A stretch of 64,000 nt of DNA, from contig NZ_CP098805.1 of NCBI RefSeq assembly GCF_023821985.2, positions 2,232,001-2,296,000 on the forward strand, written 5' to 3'. The position numbers and the translations under genes were made by a program. Positions 9,076 through 18,197 of the stretch are shown in pieces. Below the pieces are notes generated by a model. That model was not told the DNA's origin and searched no databases. It saw only the letters and a list, made by a program, of their open reading frames with translations. Origin of the DNA: Dyadobacter chenhuakuii. GTDB lineage: Bacteria; Bacteroidota; Bacteroidia; Cytophagales; Spirosomataceae. Every line of letters starts with the position of its first letter. The stretch's first letter is position 1.

Positions 9076-9115
9076 ATTATTTCAAACTTTGGCTTTCAGT
9101 TTTTTGCTGTCGGCT

Positions 9116-11437
9116 TCAAGATTTTGTTATGGTTTCTTCCAGATTATAAATGGTTGAAATGACGCGCATTAATGCTGCCTGTGCCTTTTTATCCACCTTT
9201 TTGGTAAGCGGATACTCTCCTACCATCACCATTTTCTCCGCCTTTTCAGGCTTTATGGATTGCAACTGCTTGTCGTAATACGCGCTCAGCACGTCCAGTT
9301 CCTTATCACTCGGCTTGCGGCAAACGATCAGCCGGAATGCTTTTGTGATCTTCTCTTTTGCCTCACTTTTTTCCTGCAACAGTTTGGCCGCCAGCACACG
9401 AGAAGCTTCCAGCACAGCCGGATCGTTCATCATTACTAGCGCCTGCAATGGTGTGTTTGTTTTTAACCTTTTTACTTCGCACAAGTCGCGGTTACTCGCA
9501 TCGAAAATGCTCATGGTTGGCGGCGGAACCGTCCTTTTGATTAATGTATACATCCCGCGGCGATACAATGCACCGCCATGATCCTGATTATAAACGGATA
9601 GCAACCCGCGTCCCGACGTAGCGCCTTCCCAGAGTCCGGCGGGCTGATAGGGTTTCACGCTGGGTCCGCCAATGGTTTTGTTGAGCAGGCCGCTGCTGGC
9701 AAGCACGAGATCTTTGATAAATTCTGCATGTATGCGGTAACGCGGCCCGCGGGCGAGGAGAATGTTGTCCGGGTCAGTGGCTAGCTTTTCTTTCGTCACA
9801 ACAGCGGATTGCTTGTAAGTGGCAGACGTAACCATTTGTTTTACAAGCCGTTTAATATCCCACCCGTGGTCCATAAAATCGGTCGCGAGCCAGTCCAGCA
9901 ATGCAGGATGGGACGGAAGCTCGCCTTGCATGCCGAAATCCCCGGACGTTTTGACAATGCCTTTTCCAAAGAATTCCTGCCAGAGAATATTCACATAAAC
10001 CCGCGAAGTCAAGGGATTTCTTTTATCAAAAAGCCATTTTGAGAGCCCTAACCTATTTTTGGGATAACTCTTATCGAATGGTAAAATTGAAGTGGGCGTC
10101 GCAGGCTGCACTTCATCGCCCGGCGCATCGTAAACACCACGTTCCAAAATATGCGTCTTCCGCAATGTGTCCAGATCGCCCATTACCGACACGATCAGAC
10201 GGTTCGTGTCCGGTTTGTTGATGAATGTCAGAATGTTCTTCACGTCATCATTACTGATCTCCATCAACGGCTTTTTCGCATAAGTTTCAGGTCCGCCGAT
10301 CACAGATTCTATGCCCACTTCTTTCACATTATTGAAGAAAGCGAACATCTGGTAATATTCTTTTTGTGAAAAAGGATCGTATTTATGGTCATGGCAATGT
10401 GCACATTCCAGCGTAATGCCGAGCAACCCCTTACCAAACAGATCATTACGGTCTGTCACATACATAATGCGATATTCTTCGGGGATCACGCCGCCTTCTT
10501 CGGTGATTTTATGGTTTCGGTTAAAACCTGTCGCCAGTAATTGTTCCTTTGAACTGTTCGGCAACAAATCGCCTGCTAACTGCCACGTTACGAAGTCATT
10601 GTAATGCATGTTTTTATTAAATGCATGGATCACCCAGTCGCGCCATGGCCACTGTGTGCGGTAACCGTCATCCTGGTAACCGTGCGAGTCCGCGAAACGC
10701 GCCAGGTCCAGCCAGTGAATGGCCATTTTCTCGCCATAGGCAGGGTTTTTCAGGAGTTGGTCGACCATTTTTTCATAGGCGTTTGCGCTATTATCGGCCA
10801 TGAACTCGTCCATCATTTTCAATGTCGGCGGCAATCCGGTAATGTCCAGGCTAAGGCGTTTAAGCAGTCGCTCCTTATCGGCTTCTTCATTGGGTTTAAC
10901 ACCCTTTTGTTCCTGTTTTTGTAAAATGAAATAATCAATCTCATTTTTAGGCCAATCCTTATCGTCTACTTCCGGTAATGCAGGTTTTTTCGGCGCCACA
11001 AATGCCCAGTGCTTTTCATACTTCGCCCCTTGTTTAATCCATTTTTCGATGAGATCAACTTCGCGTTGTGTTAATTTGAGATTGGAGCCTGTGGGAGGCA
11101 TGCGAAGTGCTGTGTCGGCGGTGGTAATGCGCAGATATACCTGTGAAAGTTCGGGCTTACCAGCGACCAATGCGTGCGCTTTTGGATTTTCCTGCAAAGC
11201 TTTAAACGCATCTTCGGCCACATCAAGCCGTAATCCCGCCTCGCGCTTGTTGGCATCGGGACCATGGCAGGCGAGGCATTTGTCAGACAGGATAGGCCGG
11301 ATGTCAAAGTTATAGCTGACTTCCTTTGGAATATCTTCTTCAACAGCCTGGTTATCCGACGATTTGTTGCAGGACTGGAAACAGAGCGCCGATCCAGCCA
11401 GCAGGATGGTCAAAATCAATCTTCCTATAAAAATCAT
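9116..11437 (-). CDS. Cytochrome c / DUF1549 / DUF1553 protein (planctomycete PSD1 type)
   Basis: A 773-residue exported protein. A hydrophobic N-terminus (IGRLILTILLAGSALCF) is followed by QSC23, a possible but not canonical lipobox. An N-terminal planctomycete cytochrome domain carries haem site CLACH (C54, C57, H58); a DUF1549 domain (about 165-370) holds a second haem-type motif CAHCH (C345, C348, H349); DUF1553 fills the rest, with LTSRVYVNILWQEFFGKGIVKTSGDFG-like and DLCEVKRLKTNTPLQALVMMNDP-like signatures split across it. An upstream TTG at 11485 extends the frame, but ATG 11437 places the signal peptide at the N-terminus and is chosen. First gene of a three-gene minus-strand set. The redox substrate is unknown. 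Confidence 0.88.
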   Translation of the reverse strand: MIFIGRLILTILLAGSALCFQSCNKSSDNQAVEEDIPKEVSYNFDIRPILSDKCLACHGPDANKREAGLRLDVAEDAFKALQENPKAHALVAGKPELSQVYLRITTADTALRMPPTGSNLKLTQREVDLIEKWIKQGAKYEKHWAFVAPKKPALPEVDDKDWPKNEIDYFILQKQEQKGVKPNEEADKERLLKRLSLDITGLPPTLKMMDEFMADNSANAYEKMVDQLLKNPAYGEKMAIHWLDLARFADSHGYQDDGYRTQWPWRDWVIHAFNKNMHYNDFVTWQLAGDLLPNSSKEQLLATGFNRNHKITEEGGVIPEEYRIMYVTDRNDLFGKGLLGITLECAHCHDHKYDPFSQKEYYQMFAFFNNVKEVGIESVIGGPETYAKKPLMEISNDDVKNILTFINKPDTNRLIVSVMGDLDTLRKTHILERGVYDAPGDEVQPATPTSILPFDKSYPKNRLGLSKWLFDKRNPLTSRVYVNILWQEFFGKGIVKTSGDFGMQGELPSHPALLDWLATDFMDHGWDIKRLVKQMVTSATYKQSAVVTKEKLATDPDNILLARGPRYRIHAEFIKDLVLASSGLLNKTIGGPSVKPYQPAGLWEGATSGRGLLSVYNQDHGGALYRRGMYTLIKRTVPPPTMSIFDASNRDLCEVKRLKTNTPLQALVMMNDPAVLEASRVLAAKLLQEKSEAKEKITKAFRLIVCRKPSDKELDVLSAYYDKQLQSIKPEKAEKMVMVGEYPLTKKVDKKAQAALMRVISTIYNLEETITKS

Positions 11438-11657
11438 AACTGTGGGTTCAGGAAAAAACGCGCAATTTTTATTTAATATAATCAATTAACTAAAAAAATA
11501 CACATTTATTGATACAATAATGCCAATTCAAATGTCTTAACTATCCTGCTCTGTACTGTTTTGCCACGGATATGCGTTTGGTTCGGCTGAGAAGTTTGCA
11601 ACGTGCTCGATCCGGAAAGCTTTTCCATCGTTTTGCTCCATGTTTTGATAAAATCAG

Positions 11658-11690
11658 TTGTCCGTGTCTGAATTTTTTATTCTAGGTTTG
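11658..11690 (+). promoter_or_regulatory. Candidate promoter of the methyltransferase-ribokinase pair
   Basis: TAGGTTTG (11683-11690) matches TAnnTTTG, with TTG at 11658-11660, 22 bases upstream, as a -33 element. Transcription would begin about 11697, leaving almost no leader before ATG 11701. Confidence 0.5.
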
Positions 11691-11700
11691 TAATAACTAT

Positions 11701-12312
11701 ATGCGACATGCCATGGGATTAAGAACTTACATTCGTGAGAATTTTATTGCGGATATCAAACCATATAAGCCGAAGAATTTTCGCAAGCCTGAAAAAATGC
11801 TGGAAATTGTTTCGGCTTGGAAAGGTCTGGAAATGATCGTGGAGGACATCATTGATCAATTTGACTTAAAGCGGGACCGCTGCATTGAATTTGGTGTGGA
11901 GTTTGGTTATTCCACGGTGGTTTTTTCCAATTATTTCGAGAGTGTCACCGGCGTGGACACCTTCGAGGGTGATGTTCATACTGTCAATAAAAATGAGCAT
12001 TTTGAAGAAACGAGTAAGCGGCTTGCTGGCTATGCGAACATTCAGCTGGTAAAATCAGACTACAAAGATTGGATTGCTACTGATAATCAACATTATAATC
12101 TGGCGCACGTGGACATTGTCCATAATTACGCTGAAACATTTGAATGTGGCCTCTGGGCGGCACAACATAGCGATTGCACGATTTTTCACGACACAGAAAG
12201 TTTCCCCGAGGTGCGGAGGGCTGTGAAGGATCTGGCCAAAAAAACGGGTCACAAACTCTATAACTATCCGCAGCATTACGGATTAGGGATTTTAGTTGCC
12301 AGAAAACGTTGA
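11701..12312 (+). CDS. Class I SAM-dependent methyltransferase-like protein
   Basis: A 203-residue cytoplasmic protein. The motif I region CIEFGVEFGYSTVVFSNYF and the following acidic VTGVDTFEGD fit a class I SAM-binding Rossmann fold of the type seen in Methyltransf_24/cephalosporin-hydroxylase-like proteins; later strands are AHVDIVHNYAETFECGLW and CTIFHDTESFPEVRRAV. The acceptor is unknown; in this family it is often a sugar or secondary metabolite. ATG 11701 is used, but a second in-frame ATG at 11713 (MGLRTYIREN) fits better with the promoter-like element ending at 11690. The ribokinase gene follows after 3 bases, so the two are cotranscribed. Confidence 0.72.
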   Translation: MRHAMGLRTYIRENFIADIKPYKPKNFRKPEKMLEIVSAWKGLEMIVEDIIDQFDLKRDRCIEFGVEFGYSTVVFSNYFESVTGVDTFEGDVHTVNKNEHFEETSKRLAGYANIQLVKSDYKDWIATDNQHYNLAHVDIVHNYAETFECGLWAAQHSDCTIFHDTESFPEVRRAVKDLAKKTGHKLYNYPQHYGLGILVARKR

Positions 12313-12315
12313 GGA

Positions 12316-13212
12316 ATGGGAAATAAGGTGCTCGTGATCGGAAGCTCCAATACGGACATGGTTGTGCGAACGGCTGAATTTCCAAAACCCGGTGAGACCG
12401 TTCTCGGTGGAACATTTATGATGAATGCAGGGGGAAAGGGCGCTAATCAGGCTGTTGCAGCTGCGCGGCTGGGTGCTGACGTTCGCTTTGTGGCTAAAAT
12501 CGGTCGGGATATTTTTGGGGAGGAGGCAAAAAAAGGTTTTCTGAAAGAAGGCCTTGACATCCAATATCTGCTCGAAACCGCTGATTATGCTTCCGGCGTC
12601 GCGCTTATTACCGTCAATGCAAATGGTGAAAACGAGATTGTCGTGGCATCCGGCGCAAATATGGATCTGCGCCCCGCAGACCTTCCTGATGAGATTTTCA
12701 ATGATGTCGCTTTTGTGCTGATCCAGCTTGAAATTCCTTTAGAAACCGTTGCATACATTATTGATAAATGTCTGCGTTCCAACATTAAAGTTATCCTCAA
12801 CCCCGCTCCTGCGGTGGCGTTAAGCAAGCAACTGCTCGAAGGCATTTTTCTGATCACGCCCAATGAAACAGAAACCGGGATCCTGACCGGCATTTATCCA
12901 GATAATGAATCCTCGATGCACCAAGCTGCCAACTTCTTTCACCGAGCTGGCATTGAGCATGTTATCATTACGCTGGGCAGTGCAGGAGTTTATTTATCCA
13001 ATCAACAATTTACTGAAATTATCCCTTCTAAAAAAGTGAAAGCGCTGGACTCGACAGCTGCGGGGGATGTATTTAACGGAGCGATACTCACCGCCCTTTC
13101 TTCCGGCAAAGACTGGCCGGATGCTTGCCATTTTGCCTGCAACGCGGCTGCCATATCCGTAACCCGTGCGGGTGCGCAAAATTCTGCGCCGTATAGCAGT
13201 GAGCTCGATTAA
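12316..13212 (+). CDS. rbsK: Ribokinase
   Basis: A 298-residue PfkB-family kinase that phosphorylates ribose at O5 with ATP. Signatures present: the N-terminal GSSNTDMVVRT, the sugar-binding NAGGKGANQAVAAARLGA with FVAKIGRD, the LITPNETETGILTG segment, and the C-terminal LDSTAAGDVFNGA containing the catalytic Asp of the anion-hole motif. Length is normal. No ribose transporter, rbsD or regulator lies nearby; the partner gene is a methyltransferase. Substrate specificity for ribose over related pentoses or nucleosides is inferred from overall pattern only. The last 4 bases overlap the convergent exporter gene. Confidence 0.88.
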   Translation: MGNKVLVIGSSNTDMVVRTAEFPKPGETVLGGTFMMNAGGKGANQAVAAARLGADVRFVAKIGRDIFGEEAKKGFLKEGLDIQYLLETADYASGVALITVNANGENEIVVASGANMDLRPADLPDEIFNDVAFVLIQLEIPLETVAYIIDKCLRSNIKVILNPAPAVALSKQLLEGIFLITPNETETGILTGIYPDNESSMHQAANFFHRAGIEHVIITLGSAGVYLSNQQFTEIIPSKKVKALDSTAAGDVFNGAILTALSSGKDWPDACHFACNAAAISVTRAGAQNSAPYSSELD

Positions 13213-14441
13213 AGCAAAACCGAAACTTCGTCTTCCACTTCTTTTCTGCTTACCTGATGTTTTACAACTGCATTACCAGCATGTAAAATAACCAGCCCAC
13301 CCAAAGAACAGGCCGCCATCATACCGACCATCGGCAAGGCTGTATTGTTGTGCAGAATACTCACAATAGCAGAAATTATTGCCCCGGCACCCATTCTCCA
13401 GCTCCCCATCAACGCCGAAGCGCTGCCCGTATGTTTGCGGAATGGCGCAAGTGACAATGCGGAACTGTTCGGGCCCGTCAGGCCTTGTCCGGTGAGGAAA
13501 ACAAACATCATCCCAATCAGTGAATACAGACCAAACCAGTTGTTATAAACGCCTGCTATAAGCAAAATGCCCACAATGCTCTGGTAAAACAAAGTGACTT
13601 TTATGATTTGCTCGCTCTTGAATTTTTTAAGCAAAATGTGGTTCAATTGCGTGGAACCGATCATGGCAACGGCAAGAAACGCAAAAATCCAACCGTACTG
13701 CTGCTCGGAAACTTTGTAAATGTTCATGAAAACATCTGACGAACCGGCGATATAAGCAAATGGAGCCGCTGTTGCCAGGCCGCCTGCCAATGTGTAGATC
13801 AGGAACTGAGGCTGTCTGATAACCGTCACGAAACCATTCATAACCGCCTTCGGACGCAATGAAACCGAAGTATCAGCAGCTCTGCCTGTTGGAAGAAAGA
13901 AATAAATGGCGCCAATAATCATGGAAACAATTCCGGCCAGAATGATGAATATCCACTGCCATGCGATGGAAGCAGTCACATAACCGCCAATCGTAGGGGC
14001 GATCATGGGTGAAACGGCAATAACGAGGGTAATCAGGGAGAAAACTTCGGCACGTTTTTCAGATGGAAAAAGGTCACTCACAAGCGCTTGCGAAGCTACC
14101 AGACCCACACATCCGCCCATGGCCTGAAAGAAACGCATTACAATCAGTGAATCCACAGAAGATGTAAGCGCACAACCGAAAGATGCCACCACGTACAAGG
14201 CTAACCCAGCATACAGTGGTTTTTTCCTACCAAAACGATCCAAGAGCGGACCATACAATATCTGCCCAAGACAGATCCCGATAAGATAGCTCGTCAGGGA
14301 CAACTGCACCTGATCGATTGTAGTCCCCAGATCCGACGCAATCCGCGGAAAACCAGGAAGATACATATCAATGGAAAAAGGGCTGACTGTGGCCAGGAAG
14401 CCAAGGATGAGAATGATGAAAAAATACTGCTTGCGACTCAT
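13209..14441 (-). CDS. Bcr/CflA-family MFS drug exporter
   Basis: A 410-residue integral inner-membrane protein with about 12 hydrophobic segments. The N-terminal FSIDMYLPGFPRIASDLG followed by VQLSLTSYLIGICLGQILYGPLLDRFGRKKPL is the hallmark of the Bcr/CflA branch of the major facilitator superfamily (motif A: GPLLDRFGRKK). These are proton-driven exporters of drugs such as bicyclomycin or chloramphenicol, and in E. coli also of cysteine or dipeptides; the substrate here is unknown. It converges with rbsK, overlapping by 4 bases, and appears to be transcribed alone. Confidence 0.87.
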   Translation of the reverse strand: MSRKQYFFIILILGFLATVSPFSIDMYLPGFPRIASDLGTTIDQVQLSLTSYLIGICLGQILYGPLLDRFGRKKPLYAGLALYVVASFGCALTSSVDSLIVMRFFQAMGGCVGLVASQALVSDLFPSEKRAEVFSLITLVIAVSPMIAPTIGGYVTASIAWQWIFIILAGIVSMIIGAIYFFLPTGRAADTSVSLRPKAVMNGFVTVIRQPQFLIYTLAGGLATAAPFAYIAGSSDVFMNIYKVSEQQYGWIFAFLAVAMIGSTQLNHILLKKFKSEQIIKVTLFYQSIVGILLIAGVYNNWFGLYSLIGMMFVFLTGQGLTGPNSSALSLAPFRKHTGSASALMGSWRMGAGAIISAIVSILHNNTALPMVGMMAACSLGGLVILHAGNAVVKHQVSRKEVEDEVSVLL

Positions 14442-14554
14442 GAATTTCTAAAAACTTACTAATTATGAACGGGTGTTTCAGGCAATTAAGTTCCTGTTTA
14501 TCAATAAGTACAATATTTTCACCATTGATGAATATCTAAAAGTGGGTTCTTTGT

Positions 14555-14596
14555 AAAATACAAATGCCCATCAAAACGGGAATGTTCTGATGGGCA
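14555..14596 (-). terminator. Hairpin terminator of the lysine-rich peptide gene
   Basis: TGCCCATCA (14565-14573) pairs with TGATGGGCA (14588-14596), 9 base pairs. On the minus strand it lies 21 bases after the stop and is followed by TTTGTATTTT. Confidence 0.75.
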
Positions 14597-14617
14597 TGCA
14601 AATCAACGGGGTATCCG

Positions 14618-14929
14618 TTAGTTATCTACTTTTTCTTTAATGTCTTCTTTGGCTTCTTTGGCCTCTCTTTTGGTTGCTTTGTAAGCTTTTTTGCTTCCTT
14701 TTTCAACCTTGTCAGCGCCTCTTTCTACACCATCACCCACTGCCTCTGCGCCTTCTTTGGTTTTTTCACCAACCACCTTGGCGTCTTTTTTGATCTCTTT
14801 ACCAGCTTTTTTGCCAGCAGCTTTCGTATTATCGACAGCCTTTTCCGTTTTTGTCCTCGAGTCGTCCTGTTGTGCAAATGCTGCCGTCGACAATCCGATC
14901 ATTGCAGCTAAAACAAATACTTTTTTCAT
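14618..14929 (-). CDS. Exported lysine-rich, LEA-like small protein
   Basis: A 103-residue protein from ATG 14929 (MKKVFVLAAMIGLSTAAFAQ), a clear signal peptide cut after AFA. The mature part is almost only Lys, Ala, Glu, Asp and Gly, with an 11-residue-like rhythm of KA-x-KEAKE, KVVGEKTKEGAEAVGDGVE and KVEKGSKKAYKATKREAKE. This resembles late-embryogenesis-abundant/group 3 or YtxH-type amphipathic repeats, thought to protect membranes or proteins under drying or stress; no activity is shown for this protein. The frame is open further upstream but those codons precede the signal peptide. It is a single gene with its own terminator. Confidence 0.75.
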   Translation of the reverse strand: MKKVFVLAAMIGLSTAAFAQQDDSRTKTEKAVDNTKAAGKKAGKEIKKDAKVVGEKTKEGAEAVGDGVERGADKVEKGSKKAYKATKREAKEAKEDIKEKVDN

Positions 14930-15034
14930 GATCATTCTTTTTGATGAAATAAATCGCCCCGCACCAACCGCCTTATCAGCAATCCAAGCAAAAGCAAAAT
15001 AACTCAACAAAAATCGTTCCGGGGGAGATGCTAA

Positions 15035-15466
15035 TTATTGATCGGGCTGATCGTCTGAGAAATATATTTGTAAAAATTCAGTCAGGGATAAAATCGAAGT
15101 TCTTTCGAATTGTTTTAAATCCAACAAATCGATCTTATTCCCGGTGACAAGATATTGCGCCGATCCGTCCAGACATAATGCTAGTAAAAAATCATCTTTG
15201 GGATCTGGGCTGTGCAATACTTTTGAGAAAGTGTCAATGGGAGAGCAACGCTCTGTCAGCAGCTCCATGAACGCGGCAATTCGTTCAGCTGAAACATACT
15301 TCCTAAATTTTGGCCTGTTAATGACTTCATCAAGTTCTCCAATGAGCACCTTGTCAGTCAGAATATCAAAGCGGCTGTCTTTTAGTATTTTATCAAGTCG
15401 CATTCGCGAATTACTGTTAATCAGCGCGCTGACATATAGATTGGTATCAATGACAACTCTAATCAC
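15035..15466 (-). CDS. PIN-domain toxin of a toxin-antitoxin pair
   Basis: A 143-residue PIN-family (COG1569-type) protein. The metal-binding acidic residues are visible: D7 in VIDTNLYVSA, E44 in IGELDEVI, and the DPKDDFLLALC segment (D109-D113 region) plus the final GNKIDLLDL. PIN toxins are Mg-dependent ribonucleases that cut specific RNAs until neutralised by a partner. The start overlaps the end of the antitoxin gene by 4 bases (15463-15466), the usual coupling of such pairs. The target RNA is unknown. Confidence 0.8.
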   Translation of the reverse strand: MIRVVIDTNLYVSALINSNSRMRLDKILKDSRFDILTDKVLIGELDEVINRPKFRKYVSAERIAAFMELLTERCSPIDTFSKVLHSPDPKDDFLLALCLDGSAQYLVTGNKIDLLDLKQFERTSILSLTEFLQIYFSDDQPDQ

Positions 15467-15678
15467 AAACCAACCCGATTTTTCCTCACGTCCGCGATTT
15501 CATCGAATATATCCTGTTCAGAAATATCTTGTGTATCTGGCAGTTCACCGGACAAAGCATCCCAACGCTCGTTCCATGACGGTTGGGACTTCATAATGGA
15601 TATTAACCCCAGTTCAGCCAAATCATCAAGCAAGCGCTTCGCTTTCGGATTGGTAAGTTCAATTGTGAGTACTTCCAT
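15463..15678 (-). CDS. Antitoxin partner of the PIN toxin
   Basis: A 71-residue protein placed directly upstream of the PIN gene with a 4-base overlap. The first 30 residues (MEVLTIELTNPKAKRLLDDL) resemble short antitoxin N-termini with a beta strand and helix seen in Bacteroidota PIN pairs; the C-terminus is acidic (DTQDISEQDIFDEIADV) and probably wraps the toxin active site. Its identity as antitoxin rests on position, size and charge, not on a named domain. A role in repressing its own promoter is likely for the type but no operator was identified. Confidence 0.68.
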   Translation of the reverse strand: MEVLTIELTNPKAKRLLDDLAELGLISIMKSQPSWNERWDALSGELPDTQDISEQDIFDEIADVRKNRVGL

Positions 15679-15760
15679 AAGAATAACTTTTTATCAATGT
15701 AACAATTAACACTTGGACATACAAATAAATTGCGAACACTACATTCAATCGCGTTATAAC

Positions 15761-15793
15761 AAAAAATCGCCCGGCTTCATTATGCCGGGCGAT
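15761..15793 (-). terminator. Rho-independent terminator of hppA
   Basis: ATCGCCCGGC (15766-15775) pairs with GCCGGGCGAT (15784-15793), a perfect 10-base stem with an 8-base loop; on the minus strand it is followed by TTTTTT. It lies 22 bases after the hppA stop. Confidence 0.9.
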
Positions 15794-15815
15794 GTAGAAA
15801 AGCATTTTTAAACGA

Positions 15816-18041
15816 CTATCTGCTGCCCTTTAAAGGATAAACCGCAACATTCGCCTCAGTTTCAACATTTGAAACCTGAGCCGTGGTAACATGTATTTCT
15901 TTGGGTTTCAAACTTCCTTCCAGATCGTCCTTATCCACAGCGATGTGCGGGGCGATTACCAGGGAGACGATGGACATTAGCTTAATCAGGATGTTCATGG
16001 ATGGGCCCGATGTGTCTTTGAATGGGTCCCCTACTGTATCTCCCGTCACGGCTGCCTTGTGCGGCTCTGACTTTTTGTAGAAGGTTTCGCCATTGATGAC
16101 AGCACCTTTTTCAAAGGATTTTTTCGCATTATCCCAGGCGCCACCGGCATTGTTCTGGAAAATACCCATTAACACACCCGACACCGTCACACCCGCCAAT
16201 GTTCCACCAAGTACTTCCGGCCCGAAAAGAAAACCGACCAGGACGGGAACGATAAGTGCGATCAAGCCCGGCGCAACCATTTCACGGATAGAAGCCTGCG
16301 TAGAAATAGCCACACATTTGTCATATTCCGGCTTTGCGGTGCCTTCCATAATGCCAGGGATTTCGCGGAACTGTCTGCGCACTTCTTCGACCATTTTCAT
16401 GGCAGCACGACCTACGGCTGCAATGGCCAGCGATGAGAAAATGAACGGGATCATGGCCCCTACAAATAAGCCGGCCAGCACATTGGCTTTATAAATATCA
16501 ATAGAACTAATGCCTGCTACACCGCAGAAAGCAGCAAAAAGCGCCAGCGAAGTAAGGGCGGCGGAAGCGATGGCAAAACCTTTTCCGGAAGCAGCAGTTG
16601 TGTTACCAACGGCATCCAAAATGTCCGTACGGCCACGAACTTCTTCCGGCAAATGTGCCATTTCGGCGATTCCGCCTGCATTGTCCGCGATTGGTCCAAA
16701 GGCATCGATAGCCAATTGCATGGCTGTGGTGGCCATCATTCCGGCTGCGGCAATCGCGACACCATATAAGCCTGCAAATTCATAACTGATAAAAATACCG
16801 GCTGCCAGCACCAATGTTGGAATAACCGTAGATTCCATACCCACGGAAAGTCCGCCGATAATGTTCGTAGCGTGACCAGTTGAAGATTGATTTACAATGG
16901 ATTGAACAGGTCTTTTGCCCATAGCCGTGTAATATTCCGTCACCATAGACATGATTGCGCCTACAATCGATCCCAGCAAAATAGCCCAGAAAACGTCCAG
17001 CGCGGTGAAATCGACGCCGCGAATGGTTAATGTTCCTTCGGGTAACATCCACAGCGTGAGCGGATAGCTGACGATCAGAACAAGAATGATTGAGGCCCAG
17101 TTACCCAAATTCAAAGCGGCCTGCACATTTCCCTGATCATTTTTAACACGAACCAGCAGCATGCCAATGATGGAAGCGATAAGGCCCATTCCGGCAATGA
17201 CCATAGGAAGCAAAATCGGAGCGATGCCGCCAAAATTATCCGTTCCCTCAGCAATGATCTCGCGGCCAAGAACCATCGTTGCTAAAATTGTTGCCACATA
17301 TGACCCGAACAAATCCGCTCCCATACCGGCTACGTCGCCCACATTATCACCTACGTTATCTGCAATGGTTGCAGGGTTTCTCGGATCATCCTCAGGAATT
17401 CCGGCTTCCACTTTTCCTACAAGGTCGGCGCCAACATCAGCAGCTTTTGTATAAATACCACCGCCTACGCGTGCAAAAAGCGCGATAGACTCTGCGCCAA
17501 GCGAAAATCCGGCAAGCACTTCAAGCACTTTTTCCATGCCCAGACCATTGACGTCCGTGCTGTCACCGACAAAAAAATGATATAAAATGATGAACAATCC
17601 GCCCAAACCAATTACGGCGAGGCTCGCCACCCCGATGCCCATTACAGAACCGCCGGTGAACGACACTTCCAATGCTTTGGTAAGGCTTGTGCGTGCCGCC
17701 TGCGTAGTGCGGACGTTGGATTTTGTAGCAATATTCATCCCGATATAGCCCGCAAATGCTGAAATGAACGCACCAATCAGGAACGAAATACCAATGAAGG
17801 CACTGGAATTCTCAACCAATGTGCCCGAGTAACCGAGTAAAATACTAACAATGATACCAAATACTATGAGTACACGCCATTCGGCTTTCAGGAAGGCAAG
17901 GGCACCATCTGCAATTGCGTCCGCGATCTCTTTCATCTCAGGACTTCCACCATCCTGCCGGACGACCCAGCCTCTTTTGAAGAACATAACCAGCAAGCCA
18001 ACAAGGCCTAAAGCCGGCACTAAATAGGTAATGTTACTCAT
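15816..18041 (-). CDS. hppA: Membrane-bound proton/sodium-translocating pyrophosphatase
   Basis: A 741-residue integral membrane pyrophosphatase with about 16 hydrophobic segments. It couples pyrophosphate hydrolysis to H+ or Na+ export. The substrate and Mg site is clear: [19 protein letters not shown] and the Asp-rich [18 protein letters not shown]. The motif [10 protein letters not shown] has Ala at the position where K+-independent enzymes have Lys, so a K+-dependent enzyme is expected; whether Na+ or H+ is pumped is not decided. A candidate promoter is upstream and a strong terminator downstream, so it is a single-gene unit. Confidence 0.95.
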   Translation of the reverse strand: MSNITYLVPALGLVGLLVMFFKRGWVVRQDGGSPEMKEIADAIADGALAFLKAEWRVLIVFGIIVSILLGYSGTLVENSSAFIGISFLIGAFISAFAGYIGMNIATKSNVRTTQAARTSLTKALEVSFTGGSVMGIGVASLAVIGLGGLFIILYHFFVGDSTDVNGLGMEKVLEVLAGFSLGAESIALFARVGGGIYTKAADVGADLVGKVEAGIPEDDPRNPATIADNVGDNVGDVAGMGADLFGSYVATILATMVLGREIIAEGTDNFGGIAPILLPMVIAGMGLIASIIGMLLVRVKNDQGNVQAALNLGNWASIILVLIVSYPLTLWMLPEGTLTIRGVDFTALDVFWAILLGSIVGAIMSMVTEYYTAMGKRPVQSIVNQSSTGHATNIIGGLSVGMESTVIPTLVLAAGIFISYEFAGLYGVAIAAAGMMATTAMQLAIDAFGPIADNAGGIAEMAHLPEEVRGRTDILDAVGNTTAASGKGFAIASAALTSLALFAAFCGVAGISSIDIYKANVLAGLFVGAMIPFIFSSLAIAAVGRAAMKMVEEVRRQFREIPGIMEGTAKPEYDKCVAISTQASIREMVAPGLIALIVPVLVGFLFGPEVLGGTLAGVTVSGVLMGIFQNNAGGAWDNAKKSFEKGAVINGETFYKKSEPHKAAVTGDTVGDPFKDTSGPSMNILIKLMSIVSLVIAPHIAVDKDDLEGSLKPKEIHVTTAQVSNVETEANVAVYPLKGSR

Positions 18042-18078
18042 GCGATAAACAAATTAGGTTATAGGTTTTAAAATCTCG

Positions 18079-18108
18079 TAAATATAGAGAATGGGACCTC
18101 ATAACAAA
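18079..18108 (-). promoter_or_regulatory. Candidate hppA promoter
   Basis: On the minus strand TTTG (18105-18108) is followed after 18 bases by TATATTTA (18079-18086), 7 of 8 matches to TAnnTTTG. It lies 37 bases before the hppA start codon. Confidence 0.45.
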
Positions 18109-18197
18109 ATGCGAAACCGCTAATTTTTGATCAATTCGTATAGATTTTATAAAAATTTATAGAATTCAGTAATTGGGGAAGCGCCGGGCCAGCGCCG

